Assembly (NCBI GenBank): GCA_910592205.1
Contig: CAJVPJ010000212.1
Span: 1 to 34,570 of the forward strand
Source of the DNA: Paraglomus occultum
Taxonomy: Eukaryota > Glomeromycota > Glomeromycetes > Paraglomerales > Paraglomeraceae
DNA length: 34,570 nucleotides
Reading direction: 5' to 3'
In this document: positions 9,437 to 21,700 of the stretch, one piece after another
Numbering within the stretch: position 1 is the first letter of the stretch
Layout of the letters: each line of letters starts with the position of its first letter
Notes under the pieces: generated by a model
The model's input: the letters and a program-made list of their open reading frames with translations, nothing else
What the model was told of the DNA's origin: nothing
The model's database searches: none
Made by a program: the position numbers and the translations under genes

Positions 9437-11351
9437 ATGTGTTTTTCTGCTGCAAAGTGGAAAAGAGAAAAGGTTCAAGACCACAAGTTTGACTTTGTGG
9501 ACGTAAATGAATTCAAAGAAAGAAGCTTTATCAGAAGGATAAAATATTCCTTCGTATTTATGGTCGTGCTAAAGTCTGTCCTCGTTTACATAGCCGACCT
9601 GTGGACAGCAGGCATCTTACTCATCTTTAACGACTGGAGTTCGGCTGTAAAACCAAAAGTACCCATTTACATTTCAAAATGGATTTTCTTGGGTTGTATA
9701 TTTATGAGTTTCGCACTATTGGCCTGGGACATGAAAAAGGCACGCAGTATCATTCAGTCGAAAGACATATCATACGCTTTCACAAGCACAATAGCTTATA
9801 GATATTATACATTACGCAGCTATGCACATTATTGTTTCTTCTGTCAAATTAATAACTCCAAAAAGTTAAGAGACGAAATTGCATTCTTTGTGTTTTTCGC
9901 ATTCAAGGGTAAGTTATGTCGGTCTCAGTAAACATTATGTGTGAATGCCTTAATCTCTAAATGGTTAATTAACTACTGTTTTACACAACATAATCATTAG
10001 GATGGAAACGATTAGTCTTTGCTGAAGCACCGCGACAAGCAATCAACGCATTTACCCTCTACTCTATTCTGCAATCGAAGAAATTCTCTTTGAATTACAA
10101 CGCTTACGGTGACAACCTTGTGCAAAGAGCTGCTATGATTTTAATGGCCTTCCCTTTGTTGATATTTGTCGCCGAAGCCACTAGACTTGTCATCGCCTTT
10201 CTTCTTTACATTCCCCTGTTATGTCATATAAGAGGAAACTTGAAAGAATATTGTTGTCACATGATCGATAAAAGGTAAGCAAAGGAAATAAGAAAAACAA
10301 CGTACACACATGGTCTCATAATAATATTTTGTCTAGCAATTATTATATAACACATTTTGCTAATCCGAATCACTTTTTTCAAACCATCAGAATCGGTGAA
10401 CTCCTCCGTTTGAAATCTAGGAAGCGCATTCAGAAGCTGAAAGAAGAAGCGACAGCAGACAAAGTTCTTGGCAACAACAAAGTCACTGCAAAAGTCAAAC
10501 AAGATCCAAGTGCCTTCCGTCAGCCAACCCTGCCAACAGTTGCTTTGTTCGAATCTAATCAACTCCCACCATATGGAGCAACTCCTCCACCGCCATATCC
10601 ACCATCGCAATCGCCAATGTTCGATGATCACAGGACGAAATCACCAGATCCATATAGCGTTGCAGGACGACCAGGAATGGGTCCACGTCCACATGCTGCT
10701 GGACAGCGTCAACAGTTCCTAGGCAGACGAAACAGCGGCGAATCGATGTATTCCGAGACGACAACATATACGGCATTTTCATCGTCATCAGGATATGCTC
10801 AATCACAGGCAGGAGGAATGTATCCATTGCCCCCAGGCGCCCGTGCCGGTGACCGAATACCAGGCCCACAACCCAAGAGAAGTTATGGAAATCTGGCAGC
10901 TGCACAGGCTGCCATATCCAACCCGCGAGAGCAGCAACGTCTTCAACCACAGCAACTCGATTATGACGATGATCCTTATGGCGGTACAATAGATGATTAT
11001 TCAGAATATGGTGATGGAGTGCCAGAAATACCAAGAAATGATGTTAACCCCAATGTGGCTATGCTTGGAAGACCCAACCAGCCTTACATTGCTGCTCCAA
11101 CTCCAATAAGAACGCCAAACATGTACAATAATACACAAGCGCCTGTCGGATACGACGATTTTAATTACCGCCCTCCACCAGGACCTCGCTCTGGATCACC
11201 TACACCTTCAGTGGGATCGAATAGTTCTCGGGGAGGTGGACGTGTAAATCAAATGGTGCCATCACGGTATCAACAAGGAGACCGGGCACCAAAATACAAT
11301 AACTATACTCAACAGGGCGGCAGACGTGGAGCCGGTGGTGGTATACATTAA
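9437..11351 (+). CDS. KCH1: Kch1/Prm6-family membrane protein (potassium influx / vacuole-type)
   Basis: Three exons, 9437-9908, 10001-10274 and 10391-11351, give 568 residues. The first 250 residues match the fungal Kch1 family: an N-terminal KWKREKVQDHKFDFVDV, then hydrophobic segments at about 37-64 (with VLKSVLVYIADLWTAGILL), 80-98, 143-158 and 205-235, separated by charged loops including RSYAHYCFF. Yeast Kch1 and Kch2 are plasma-membrane proteins needed for low-affinity K+ uptake and for activating Ca2+ influx during pheromone response; the same role here is inference. Residues 250 to the end form a long hydrophilic tail, probably disordered, rich in Pro, Gln, Tyr and Gly. It holds a PPPPYPP stretch (fits PPxY, a WW-domain ligand), an acidic YDDDPYGGTIDDYSEYGD region and a Gly/Arg-rich end. 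The start matches the family N-terminus. Both introns are canonical. Confidence 0.88.
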
Positions 11352-11910
11352 TGGACTTGAAGTACCGAGTTTAGATGAGAAAGAAAGAGCGAAAGCGGAG
11401 AAAGAAAGAAAGAAAGAAAGAAAGAAAGTGAAATAGTAATGACAATAAAATGAATCACATACTATATATATATAATGTATTTGTATGTTTTTTGCTCGTT
11501 ACAATTTATTTACAAAAGATTTATTGCATTTTTTCCCTCAGTTATTAATTTAAGCACACTCCTCTGGTAGAATTTAATTTTTTTTATTACTTTATTATTT
11601 TATTTAATTCTGCCAATTTGTGGGAAAGAAAAACCAACCAACTTTTTTTTTCTTCTACTTGTACGATAGGCATTAGAGAGTGTGAATAGAATATCTTCTC
11701 ATAGGAATAATATGTTCTTGCCATTTTGAATTTGTATAGTTTGACAATAACATAAAATTTACTTTTACTATAAAAGCGTATTAAATATAAATGGGATAGT
11801 GGGGATGTATAAAATGTTCACGTGACTATACTATTCATAATATTTTTCGCACTGGCCCCCGTCCTTTACCACACCCAACATTTTTTCCCAACATAAACTT
11901 TTCCTCGACA
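11352..11910. other. 3' region of Kch1 gene and promoter of the next gene
   Basis: It contains a purine microsatellite of GAAA units (about 11400-11428), an AATAAAA-like signal near 11443, a TATATATA run near 11465 and several T-runs. No coding frame is supported. The stretch CCCCCGTCC to AACTTTTCC near 11856-11906 is a plausible 5' leader for the isochorismatase-family gene. Confidence 0.45.
11400..11428 (+). repeat. (GAAA)n microsatellite
   Basis: About seven consecutive GAAA units, directly seen, in the 3' untranslated region of the Kch1-family gene. Confidence 0.9.
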
Positions 11911-12928
11911 ATGGCAACGTCCATATTCCGCAGAGCAGCAAAACTTGACCAATCCTCGACGGCATTCTTTCTTTGTGATATTCAAGAAAAGTTCCGTCAA
12001 CATATCTATCAATTCCCCAGTCTTATCTCAACTGCCACAAAAATGGTATTATACCGCACACACACGTATTGCAATTTTTCATATGTAGCGAGTTTTTTTA
12101 TATTAGATATTGAATCAGTTCAGTATGTTTTAGATTAAAGCGGCAAAAATCATGGAAATTCCGATGGTCGTTACTGAGCAGGTTAGTCTGGCTTGCAAGT
12201 TTCAAAACCTGTGAACCATCACATTCTTTACACTGCATCGATAATCGATATGTATGGCCTTGGTACGTTTGATAGAACCCACAGGGTCTCGGTCACACTG
12301 TCAGTGAGCTTGATGTCACTGGTGCGAAATTAAACGTTAGTAAGAGCAAATTCTCCATGTTCGTTCCCGAGGTTAAGAATTGGTTGGAAGCTTCTTCAGT
12401 CAAATCTGTTGTATTGTTTGGGATCGAGGTAAAAAAACCTGTTTCCTTTTTTTTTAAAAAAGCAAAGACGTACCCTGCATCTTTTGTTTGTAAACAGATG
12501 GATTACTAATACTGTATATGCCGGTTGTGCATCCAGTCTCACGTGTGTGTGTTGCAAACCGCTATTGATCTCCTGGATAGTAACTATGAGGTTTACGTAC
12601 TGAACGATGGGATAAGTTCGATGAACTATCCTGAAATTGATATCGCAGTTAGCGTAAGATTTTAGTCGACAGGTTTTCCCTTGTGTCAGATTGCTTTTTT
12701 CCCTGCCTGCTCGTTTGTTTAACTCGCCTTTTTTCCCCCCCCCTTCCCAAATGACAATATTCACAGAGGATGAGACATGCCGGAGCACATATTACAACAT
12801 CAGAGTCAATCATATTCCAAATATTGGGTGACTCTCGCAACGAAAAGTTTAAAAGTATCTCCAATCTAATAAAAGAAACCAAAGAGGAGACTTTAAACAA
12901 CAAATTACTCTTCAGGTCAACACTCTAA
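11911..12928 (+). CDS. Isochorismatase-family cysteine hydrolase (ISOC1/ISOC2-like)
   Basis: Five exons, 11911-12045, 12134-12181, 12276-12428, 12537-12653 and 12767-12928, give 204 residues; human ISOC2 has 205. The isochorismatase-like fold spans the protein. Its triad is visible: Asp23 in [10 protein letters not shown], Lys86 in SKSKFSMF and Cys116 in [11 protein letters not shown]. Other conserved blocks are [31 protein letters not shown] and [17 protein letters not shown]. The family hydrolyses small amide- or enol-ether-type substrates; the substrate of ISOC-type eukaryotic members is unsettled. I placed the third exon start at 12276, so that NPQ fills the position where relatives have a YPK-like tripeptide before GLG. 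This is supported by a GATAG acceptor and phase. It converges tail-to-tail with the importin gene, about 300 bases apart. Confidence 0.9.
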
Positions 12929-13228
12929 ATTAAACACCATTTCAACGTATATTAAAGATAATCAAATTAATATATGTTTTGTAATTAACAATTGATTTGT
13001 CTTGTGTACAAATGATTTAAGAATAAGTCATTGCTGTATTCGTTTGACATACATTCTATCTACATTCCACTATTACATCTTCCAATGCTCTTTGACTAAA
13101 TTAAACAACCATTAAGTTACTTGGACAAAACTACTACTATTAACCCATCTCTCTTGCACACTGCTGTCATCATTTTACTAGATTACGTTCCCCCAACAGC
13201 ATCATCCAGATAATACATTAATCCTTTC
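12929..13228. other. Convergent intergenic spacer
   Basis: The 300 bases between two stop codons are AT-rich and carry possible polyadenylation signals for both strands. I see no gene in it. Confidence 0.5.
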
Positions 13229-16200
13229 TCATAATGCATCTCCTCTATTCCTTCGTGGTGTTACATATCTGCGTCTGTATATGGCAGTAAAATCATTCAA
13301 AACTCGTCGCAATCTACTCCAATCTCGAGCTTGGATTTGCCTGTCGAAAAAATTTGTGAATGAGAAGTAAAAAAAAGAAAGAAAGAAACAAACAGTGTGT
13401 AAGCCAATTTCGACAAGAATATACATACGCGTTATAATCCATAACGAACTTGTTCTTTTCCGTTGCAGTTAAATTCGTCTCTGGTAACCGTTGAACCGCA
13501 TCCAACATCCATTGCTGGCTCTCCAGCGGCAGCAATTTTACCATGTACTTGAAGCAACTGTCAACATCTGTCTGAAAGTCACGAGGGAATATATACAAAT
13601 TGCCGTACAACAGCTTATACGTCAACTCGCCACCAAACTGGCGTATTACCGTCTCGATGTGTACAAGATTGTGTCTGGCTACTTCAGACGGTGGTTGAGA
13701 TGATGAAACATTAACCGAGGTTAGGTCGGCTACAGCCGGTTGTTGAGATTCTTTGAGTGTCATTGCGTACGATAGAAGTTTAGAGAAGAACGTCAGGACA
13801 GCCACGAGAGTATCGGGTTGTTCTATTGACAGACATTCTATTCCAGCTTGGAACGTTGGCGGTAATATGCCGGATTGAACAAAAGTTGCGGGAAAAACGT
13901 CAACGCAAGCAATGTTGAGACGGAAATACTCTTCAATAACTTGAGAAAAGAAGATGCATCAGGTTAGTAGCGCGCCAGCATAAGAATACAACACAACACG
14001 ATTTGCATATCAACATACCATCAGGAATATTGTTAACTTGCGCTTCGGAAAGAGTACTAAACATGACTGTGCTTAACCGCGAAACAAAATTAATTAAAGC
14101 TAACGTCACGGGATTGCCTTCTCCATCGGCATGCTCTCTTACGCACTTGGTCGCTACCCACAAATAACAACTCAATGCGGTCTGGCCAAACGCAGTAATT
14201 AGCCGCTCCATCAGCGTAGGCAACATTGGTCGAAAATCTTTCGAATACGAGACCACGCAATACTTCAACAGTCTTGCCAATGACTCTGACAGTTGCTTAT
14301 GTGCAGCATAATTCGCAAACAGCATGTCAAATATCTTCGATTCCCACATTTGCTGTATGAGAACAATACATGGATGCACGTCTCCACTCGAATTTTCGGC
14401 CACCTTTTCTTCCTCACGACGCTCAGCAATAATTTTGAGCACAAGAGCTATTTGTTCGATCTTATCTGCGATATTTTTTGGTAGTAATTCAGCCGGAATG
14501 TAAGAGAATGTGGGTTGATATATCTGTCAATCAAGTGATGTCGCGTAAGAGTTACTTTCACATCTGGTAATAAATCCCTACCACACGCTTCCCTAATCTC
14601 GGATTCGCTTGCGGCCGGACCTTTCGCAGCTATTTCCTGCAGTCGTTGAGCCATCGGGTGGCAAAAGAGGCTAACGGGTTCGGATAGTTTGGGTAATGGC
14701 ACTGCCGCTATCACATGTGATACAGCTTCCGTTACTTCGAGCATATCCATTCCGTGGAGCTTTTTGATTAGGTCAAAGTAATACGGTATTAAGCGAGGTA
14801 GGTAGTCTATTAATAGCTGTATAATAATACACGAAATGTGAAATATTAGTGATCATATGTAGAAACCAGTAAATGAATCGTTGCCAGAGACATAAATACC
14901 TCACTACAATCCTTGCATAAGAACTTGAACGCTAGCGCAGACGCGGCCGCAACTTCATCGTTATCAAAACCACCTGTAATAAAAGTCAATTGATAATCAA
15001 TCAACTCTGGATGGGTCTTCGTCCAGAAGGAATACCGAGCAACAACTAATGTCGCGGCATATCGGATTTTGGGATGATCAGGCAATTGTTGCAATAGAAA
15101 CATAATCTGAGGCAAAACAACGTTTTCGCCTTCCTCAATCTCTGACCCCATTGCTCGTAATGAAAATAAGGGCGCCTCTATTTCCTGCCAATCGACTGTA
15201 CTTCCGTTGGCAGTATTTCTTAAATGTTGATCTAACTTATAATAAGCCTTCGACAGGCAAGCCTGTGACCCTAGGACTCGACAACAGTCCTTCAATACGT
15301 CACCCATCACATGGCGGAATTCTCTAAATTCGTCGCGCTTCTCTGCCGTCCAATCAGACAGGGATTTAGGATAATGTAAATGTTTAATCATTACATCAAC
15401 AAGATTAGAATATATTTCTTTGAATGGCAACGGAATGTTCGCGTTTTGCTCGTAGTCGAGAGCATCAACCAATCGATGCCAAAAGTTAAATGTTATTTTA
15501 ACGATCTCTAAATCATTGTAAGCCGTGCATATCCCTATGCCCTCAACGATACTCTGGAATGCTTCCGGATGCCGTACAACTAATGGCAGATATGATTCCC
15601 CCGCTTGTGTAAATATCCGACAATAGCCGCGAACATTATCTTCTTCATCTTCCTCAACAACGGCTTTCTTAAGTGGCTCGCTCAACGCAGCCAACATTGG
15701 ATATATCTTCTCAATTACTGGCATGCAGTCATTAAAGTCCTGAGAAGCTAGGAGAATCTCACATACTACATCAACAGCAGTATCAAAGAGCTCTTCAGAG
15801 TCTAGAGCCTTGAAAGTATATTCCAGCAAAGGACTTGTCTCCAGAGAATTAATGGCAATATCTCCCGAATAGAGCCAACTTAATAGGACTTCAAACACGC
15901 GTTTCTGATCACTTGTATTTGGACCTAAATGAGATGGAAATTTTATTAACTTTCGCCACAAATTTTCTGCTATATAGCCATCTTTTGTAATTACCCGAGT
16001 TCTGAAGATATATTAAACACAATTGCAACACTTGTTCCGCGCTGTCGGTCAGAAGTTCTCGCGATCGCACATGATAATCCTCGCTCTAACCACAATGTAG
16101 ATCAAGAATTATGTTAATGACAAAACCGTCATTAATTTGTAGTAAAATAACCATCAAGTTTGTTCTCACCGAAATAGGTATACGCTTATTTTCATTGATC

Positions 16201-16843
16201 TCTTCTGGAAGAACTTTCAAGAATTCTAATAAACAGTTAATAGTCTCCGGATTCTTTCCGTATAAATCGGTGATTTGCGGTAGTACGTTCCGCCATTCAG
16301 ACATCTGAAGTGCCAACGCAGCAAGAGAAACGCATATCTGAGTTATTATATAACGGGGCCCAGCGCGGTACTCATATAATAATGCAAGTAATGAGTCGCG
16401 TAGAGATATGCTGGCTGCTGCATCGAGCTGATGAAGATCTAAGGTAATCTGTATGAAAATGGAATTTACAATCTAAGCATAATGAAAGAGCAACATATCG
16501 TTTGATCATGTAATGGTAACACGTTCCGTACCTTTTGCCGCAGCGTTCGTGCCGCTATGTATCGTGCTGAATCAGTAATATTAGGGTCTCTCAGCAACTG
16601 GTCAGTTATTGTCCATGCTTCTGCCTTTTCAATTGATAAATCACATAGACAACGAATAAAAGTAAAATTGTCGTGAGAAAAATATGGTAAAAGATTTCCT
16701 TTGCCAACAGTGAGCACGAGTAATACCGTTTTCTGAAATGTTTGTAGCCAGGCATTAGCCTGCTCTCTCCTGGTCCTGTCTTGGCTGTTGTATAAGGCCT
16801 CGACTTCAATTAATAACGTTTTCTTAGTGCTTTCGTGAGCCAT
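13229..16843 (-). CDS. MTR10: Importin-beta family nuclear transport receptor, Mtr10/transportin-3 type
   Basis: Nine exons on the minus strand: 16843-16727, 16624-16532, 16448-16170, 16085-15995, 15924-14900, 14816-14582, 14465-14019, 13939-13429, 13340-13229. They give 969 residues; yeast Mtr10 is 972 and human TNPO3 923. Matches to TNPO3/Mtr10 occur in order: ALYNSQDRTRREQANAWL and AWTITDQLLRDP near the N-terminus, LEFLKVLPEEI (about 150), YCRIFTQAGESYLPLVV and VKITFNFWHRLVDAL in the middle, KIEQIALVLKIIAER, and a C-terminal RRVLNDFTAIYRRR. The fold is a chain of HEAT repeats. The family imports SR and SR-like RNA-binding proteins in a Ran-GTP-dependent way. Exon 5 was set at 15924 so that NSG joins PNTSDQKRVFEVLLSW; the 25-base intron alternative adds residues not seen in relatives. 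The donor of exon 6 (GTAGGG at 14581) was chosen by phase. Confidence 0.92.
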
Positions 16844-17262
16844 ATCTTCTATATGTGTAATAAATACTGACACATTAGAGGAAGCAGCTATTGCAACAGT
16901 AATGATTTCACGACTATTAAACCTACACAACGCGGTTATTTTGAGAAAGGCAAGAAGTTGGTCTAAATTCTCAATTCAGGACAAATGCTTGTCATTTGTT
17001 ACGTTCGTGTTACATCAATACTAGGCGCAGCAAACATTACTGCGCTTTTTAGCACTGCTATTTCACGTGATAGCACTAAGTCACGGAAACACTAACTATT
17101 AGAAGCTAATCAATAAATAGTCAGATGTTTGGAACTCTTAATGTCTCGATAATTTTGACACTATAAAAATAAGTGTTGGATAGAAAAGCAAGAATATTAT
17201 TTAAGCAGAACCACTACTACAATGACTGCTCAATGTTTACCAACAGCTAGTCTTGTCATTTG

Positions 17263-17511
17263 GCAAAAAACCAGAAAAGTGAACGTTTGACCAATGTGAG
17301 ATAAAAATTGCTAGTGAAGCTGAAAAACTGGCTGGTGTTTATAGTATTAGCAGCACATGGATAATTTAATAATTTGGTGTCAAAATGTAAACTGGTTGTG
17401 ATAAATGCTTTACTTGCAGTTATCATTGGTCACATTCTGCATACAGGGGGAACAATAGTTACCATTGTGAAAAGGTCTAGAAAGTTCCTTGTAATAATAC
17501 GTCATTGATTA
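17263..17511. repeat. Dispersed repeat, copy A
   Basis: Two blocks recur near 25.9 kb. TGGTCACATTCTGCATA (17427-17443), then AGGTCTAGAAAGTTCCT and ACGTCATTGATTA (ending 17511), match 25876-25936 in the same order and orientation with small gaps. The block at 17263-17284 (GCAAAAAACCAGAAAAGTGAAC) is the near reverse complement of 25970-25993. This looks like pieces of one non-coding mobile element family. Confidence 0.6.
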
Positions 17512-17557
17512 TAGTATTAAAAACCAACCACGAGTTGACTGCGCAAAAAAACTCTCT

Positions 17558-17731
17558 CATGGCGGAATCCATCGATCTGACAAATGCCCAAAAGCAGCTT
17601 GAGATTGCGATAAACGCGTTGAACAACGCCACTAATGAGGAGGATAAGAAATTATGGAGAGAGCAGATCAGGGAGTGGAGTGCGATGGTGAGACGATTAA
17701 TGGAAGCACGGGCAAATTTTGCAATTAGGTA
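17558..17731 (+). other. Short coiled-coil-like open frame, possible gene relic
   Basis: From an in-frame ATG at 17560 the frame reads AESIDLTNAQKQLEIAI, ALNNATNEEDKKLWREQ and REWSAMVRRLMEARANFAIR, then stops. The heptad-like spacing and charge suggest an amphipathic helix or coiled coil. A GTAATGAC splice-donor-like site falls at its end, so it may be a first exon left behind from a larger gene. It lies directly beside the dispersed repeat copy. I do not recognise the family. Confidence 0.35.
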
Positions 17732-18791
17732 ATGACTTTGTGACTCGGGCGTTGGGGACATGGAGTAGCGTGTACACGGGTAGAGTAGACGAAAGCTGCG
17801 GGCTAATCAGTTTATCCGGATGATATTTTTTTTATAGCATTACGATACCTGAATACAATGTGACTATCATGAGGAACTTCTATTCATAACAAAGTGCTCG
17901 TTAAGCCGAGTCTGAGTAGAACATCAGATCCACTTGTGTTACAATTCACATATATCTGCTTCTTTGGATTGAATTAATCCAAACACTGCTTAGCCAAAAG
18001 TCTTGGAAGAAGGACTAGCATAAAAATTAATTATATAAAACGCAGTTGTTTCCGTGTTTTTACTTTACGTTCTGTTTAATTTTATTTAGAAATCGAAAAT
18101 TCAATAGTCAACCAATTAGTAGAGAAATGAGAGTCAGACCAGTCGGTGGCATCATGTTCATTTTGTTAGACTGAAACATATTGATCAGATATACATACCG
18201 TCTTAGATTATTATGATACTAGTTGCCGCCATTTTCTAAACAAACTGATATTTACTTAAAATTATAATAGAGTTGTAAACGCATTGTAAAGACTATTACT
18301 AATAACATGCGCAGGGCAGACGTTAATGCTTACATAAATCAAGACATCTGTTCAAAGTGTTGAGCTTCATGTAACTAATCGAGAATTTAGGTAAAGGACA
18401 CCACGCTCATTATTTAAATAATACGCGTATTATAAATTTATTGTTTAAAGCAAGTTACCGCTTATTAGTACTGTAAATATATTTAAAAAAATATTAATGC
18501 AGACAGTCCATACCGCGTAATTTTGTTAACTTGGAACGTACTCAACAATAAAGATTCACAAACATTGCAATTGTTTTTAATAAAATTTGAGATAACGCAG
18601 ATAGTAACAAGTTTATATTGCACGAGTAATATGGGTTTTTTACATTATTCGTATATTTGCAATTTATGTACGCAACATATCTGAGTTGAATTTAATTTCC
18701 GCAATTGATAAATTCGGTTTGCTTATTACTTGAGATAACATAAAACGCGGTTGGTTAGATATTTACAGTTGTCTTGCAACATACCGATTAA

Positions 18792-21700
18792 ATGAATAGC
18801 AAAAACACACCACATTGCACTCCAAATACATCTTTTGGACTGCCCTCATCATTAACGACACTTTTAGACTCATCCCATACTACCGAAGCGTCGACTTTGG
18901 AAGCTACAAAATGTAGGCTCAAGATCGAACTAGATATAATATCAGGCAAGACTTTTAAAGTGTTTGTGATTAATTTCGACTTGGCGCTTTTAATCAACGT
19001 TGGACGTTTGCCATATAAAGCAATGGTAAAAGATATTCAGCATAAACTGGGTGAAAACGTCGTAGACACTGCAACAGTCGACAGTTTACTAAATGACCTA
19101 ATAAAAGTCGCTAGCACGCTAGCAAATTTGCAAAATATTGCTCAATGTGAAGAATACTCGTTTGACATTGATGAAATCGGTCCGTCTTCAAATTCATTCG
19201 ATGCTATATAGTCCTAGATAATACAATAACACGTCTTTTTTTTATTGGTAAAGGTACCACGCTCTGGAATGCGTCAATATACTACAAGGCAACAAGTCGC
19301 TCACGGAACAACAAAATAGTGGCTCTGCGTAAATATTCAATCCGAATAATTTAACGTCGTTTTACATTGTTATAACCTCAATATTATTATCTTCGCAGTC
19401 CGTCATGCGGGTTTGATGCTTATTCAAACTGGAGCAATAACTCGTACAGAAAAAACAGGTACATTACATATAACTTTATTATATTAATAAAAAACGGGAG
19501 CTTTTAACTGCTGTTACTTTACTAGTCGGAATCAAGTTGATCGCTCTCGCAACAAAAGTAGGCAAAGCTTATATCGGTAAGTGTATCGATGATTTGATCA
19601 AATACCTTAACCTGACATTATTAATTCATTGTTGTAAAATAAGACTGCGGAATGACCGAAAAAGCAGATGAAGTTTATCGATCGATGAATGAGGTTACAG
19701 TTTAAAACATGTATACGATCAACATTTTTAGATAACGGGTAATAACTGTGTGTTTACCTTTTCTTTAAGTATGAAGCAAATGTTCTGGCATCACAAGACG
19801 AAAGCGATGATTCAAGAAAGTTCAAAGCGACAACTTTGACAACGTTCTACGCATCTCGCGCAGAAGTGGTACGTAGCTTGTATATCATAAGTCGCGGTAG
19901 GCTTATATTAATATTACAACTTATCGAAAGGCCTGGAAGCTCGCAAACACACACATTGCAAACCTTATGATACAACACGCAACTGGTAACGTAATCAATT
20001 GATAATTCAACTACAATTGGTTTGGCGCTAACCCATTTGTTTAATTTGCAAGCTGATAAGTATCTCATCTACTGCTCAATGCGTGAGGTATGTGTGTTCC
20101 GAATAGAATTGTTTTCTCGTTGACTTTATTGCACTTGAACGCGTATTTTTATTTTATTGATTTTTGCAAACAACAGGTCAATTATGTATGTCATGTGTGT
20201 CTAACAGTTGGCTATCAGTTGTCGAAAGAAAACAAAATATCGGAGGCCATTACCTGGCTAAAAAAGTGCTATGACGTTGCGGGGTCTATGAAAGGAAAAC
20301 AGTGTCATGAAAGAACGCTGATGTTGGTATGTGTTATTCACAAGAAAAATCTATTTGCAAGTACATAACTAACAAACAAGCGTTTGACTATATGCAGACA
20401 AAAAGTTTAAACTTGCTCGGTAATGACGTGACATTTATCTATAGTATAATAAATTTTTGGAAGCTAAAATTAACATATGCGTATCATTAATTATAGCATC
20501 TTGTTATTTGAAAAAGTCTACTCAAGACGTATCCGCACTCCAACTTGCAGAAAATGCCATCGTTACATGTTTAGAAGTAAGTGTCTTGGTTAGAATTTTA
20601 GGCTAAAAGACCTCTTTTTTTACAAATTATCAAAGAGAGATCCAGGGAATTTATTAGCAATGTCGCTGAAAATTAAAACAATGAAGCAAAGTGGTGCCGA
20701 TTTTTCAAGCATCGAGCAGGGTAAAATACGATTTGACGCTTTACTGAAAGTTTAAACGTTTACTTATTTTCTGCCTTTCTCTTTTTAACAAAATCATATA
20801 GCTTACAAAGACTTGATGAGCCCTCAGCAAATAACAAAGGATGAACTCAAAATGTAAATGTTTTCTCGCCTCATTTTTGCAAAAATTTATCACTAATTAT
20901 TTAATAACGCAATCGCTGTCTCTTGTGGGAGTTTGACATAGACTGCTAAATACAGCACATTTTATTGCTGAGCTAAAGTAAGCATAATGTCAACTTTCTG
21001 TACAAGTAAAATTCGAGACAGTTAATCGATTAAAAATATCGACTATTAAATTTTCCTTAAGCCCGCGAATTTCTCTGGACGGTCTTGACATACTCCTTGA
21101 AAAAACACTGGCGAATTTCGGAAATTTGGAGCTTATTGAAAATGCGATTGTTGCCAAATTTCACATAATGGGATATATTGACAAAAAGAACGACATAGAA
21201 AATATTATGAAAAGTGTTGAAGTTACAATTGGATGTAAGATTAAAAAAATAAGTTAAAAACGTGGAACCACAAGCAATACAATTACTAACATATGTGTAG
21301 ATGAACGGCGGCACGGGATTACAATTTCCAGGAAAACAATTATTGCTTGTCAAATGGTAAGAAAGATCTGTTTATGCGGTTTGGATTATCCGATTCAACA
21401 CGTCTGACATTATTATTTTGTTTGCGCAGATACTATGGCAAAATGGAGACAAGAACTACGTGGTATGGGCAGTCATACTAATCAGTAATTCTCAGAGCTT
21501 TTAGCAAACAGTAATGCTAATGTCAGCAATATAATAGGAAAAAAATTATGAACTTGCCAAAAGCTGGTATACTCTGGCATATGAATTTGTCGCATCCAAT
21601 GAAGTGGATAACAGAAATGCATCTATATTGCAACGGTAAATACAGATTACAATATCATCAGCAATAATTCCTTACCTAACTGACATGTTCTTTCGTGCGT

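Larger units (their letters stand above)
16844..18791. other. Divergent promoter region between importin and ZIP4 genes
   Basis: Nearly 2 kb between two divergent start codons. It holds a dispersed repeat copy (17263-17511) and a short coding-like frame (17558-17731), each listed separately. The rest (16844-17262 and 17732-18791) is AT-rich with no frame, RNA gene or motif that I can support. It must contain the promoters of both flanking genes. Confidence 0.45.

Noticed and set aside
9152-9492. Two overlapping frames upstream of the Kch1 start
   Set aside because: They arise from the CT-rich leader, are out of frame with the gene and have low-complexity Ser/Leu/Tyr content.
10555-11034. 159-codon minus-strand frame opposite the Kch1 tail
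   Set aside because: Histidine-rich shadow of the Pro/Gln-rich coding strand with no family motif.
10329-11351. A separate 340-codon gene starting at 10329
   Set aside because: It is the third exon of the Kch1-family gene read back into the intron; the acceptor at 10390 and phase join it to the membrane part.
15925-15994. A 25-base intron in the importin gene (15994-15970) followed by a longer exon starting AENLWRKLIKF
   Set aside because: Using the acceptor at 15926-15925 instead gives a normal 70-base intron and joins residues in the way seen in Mtr10/TNPO3 relatives.
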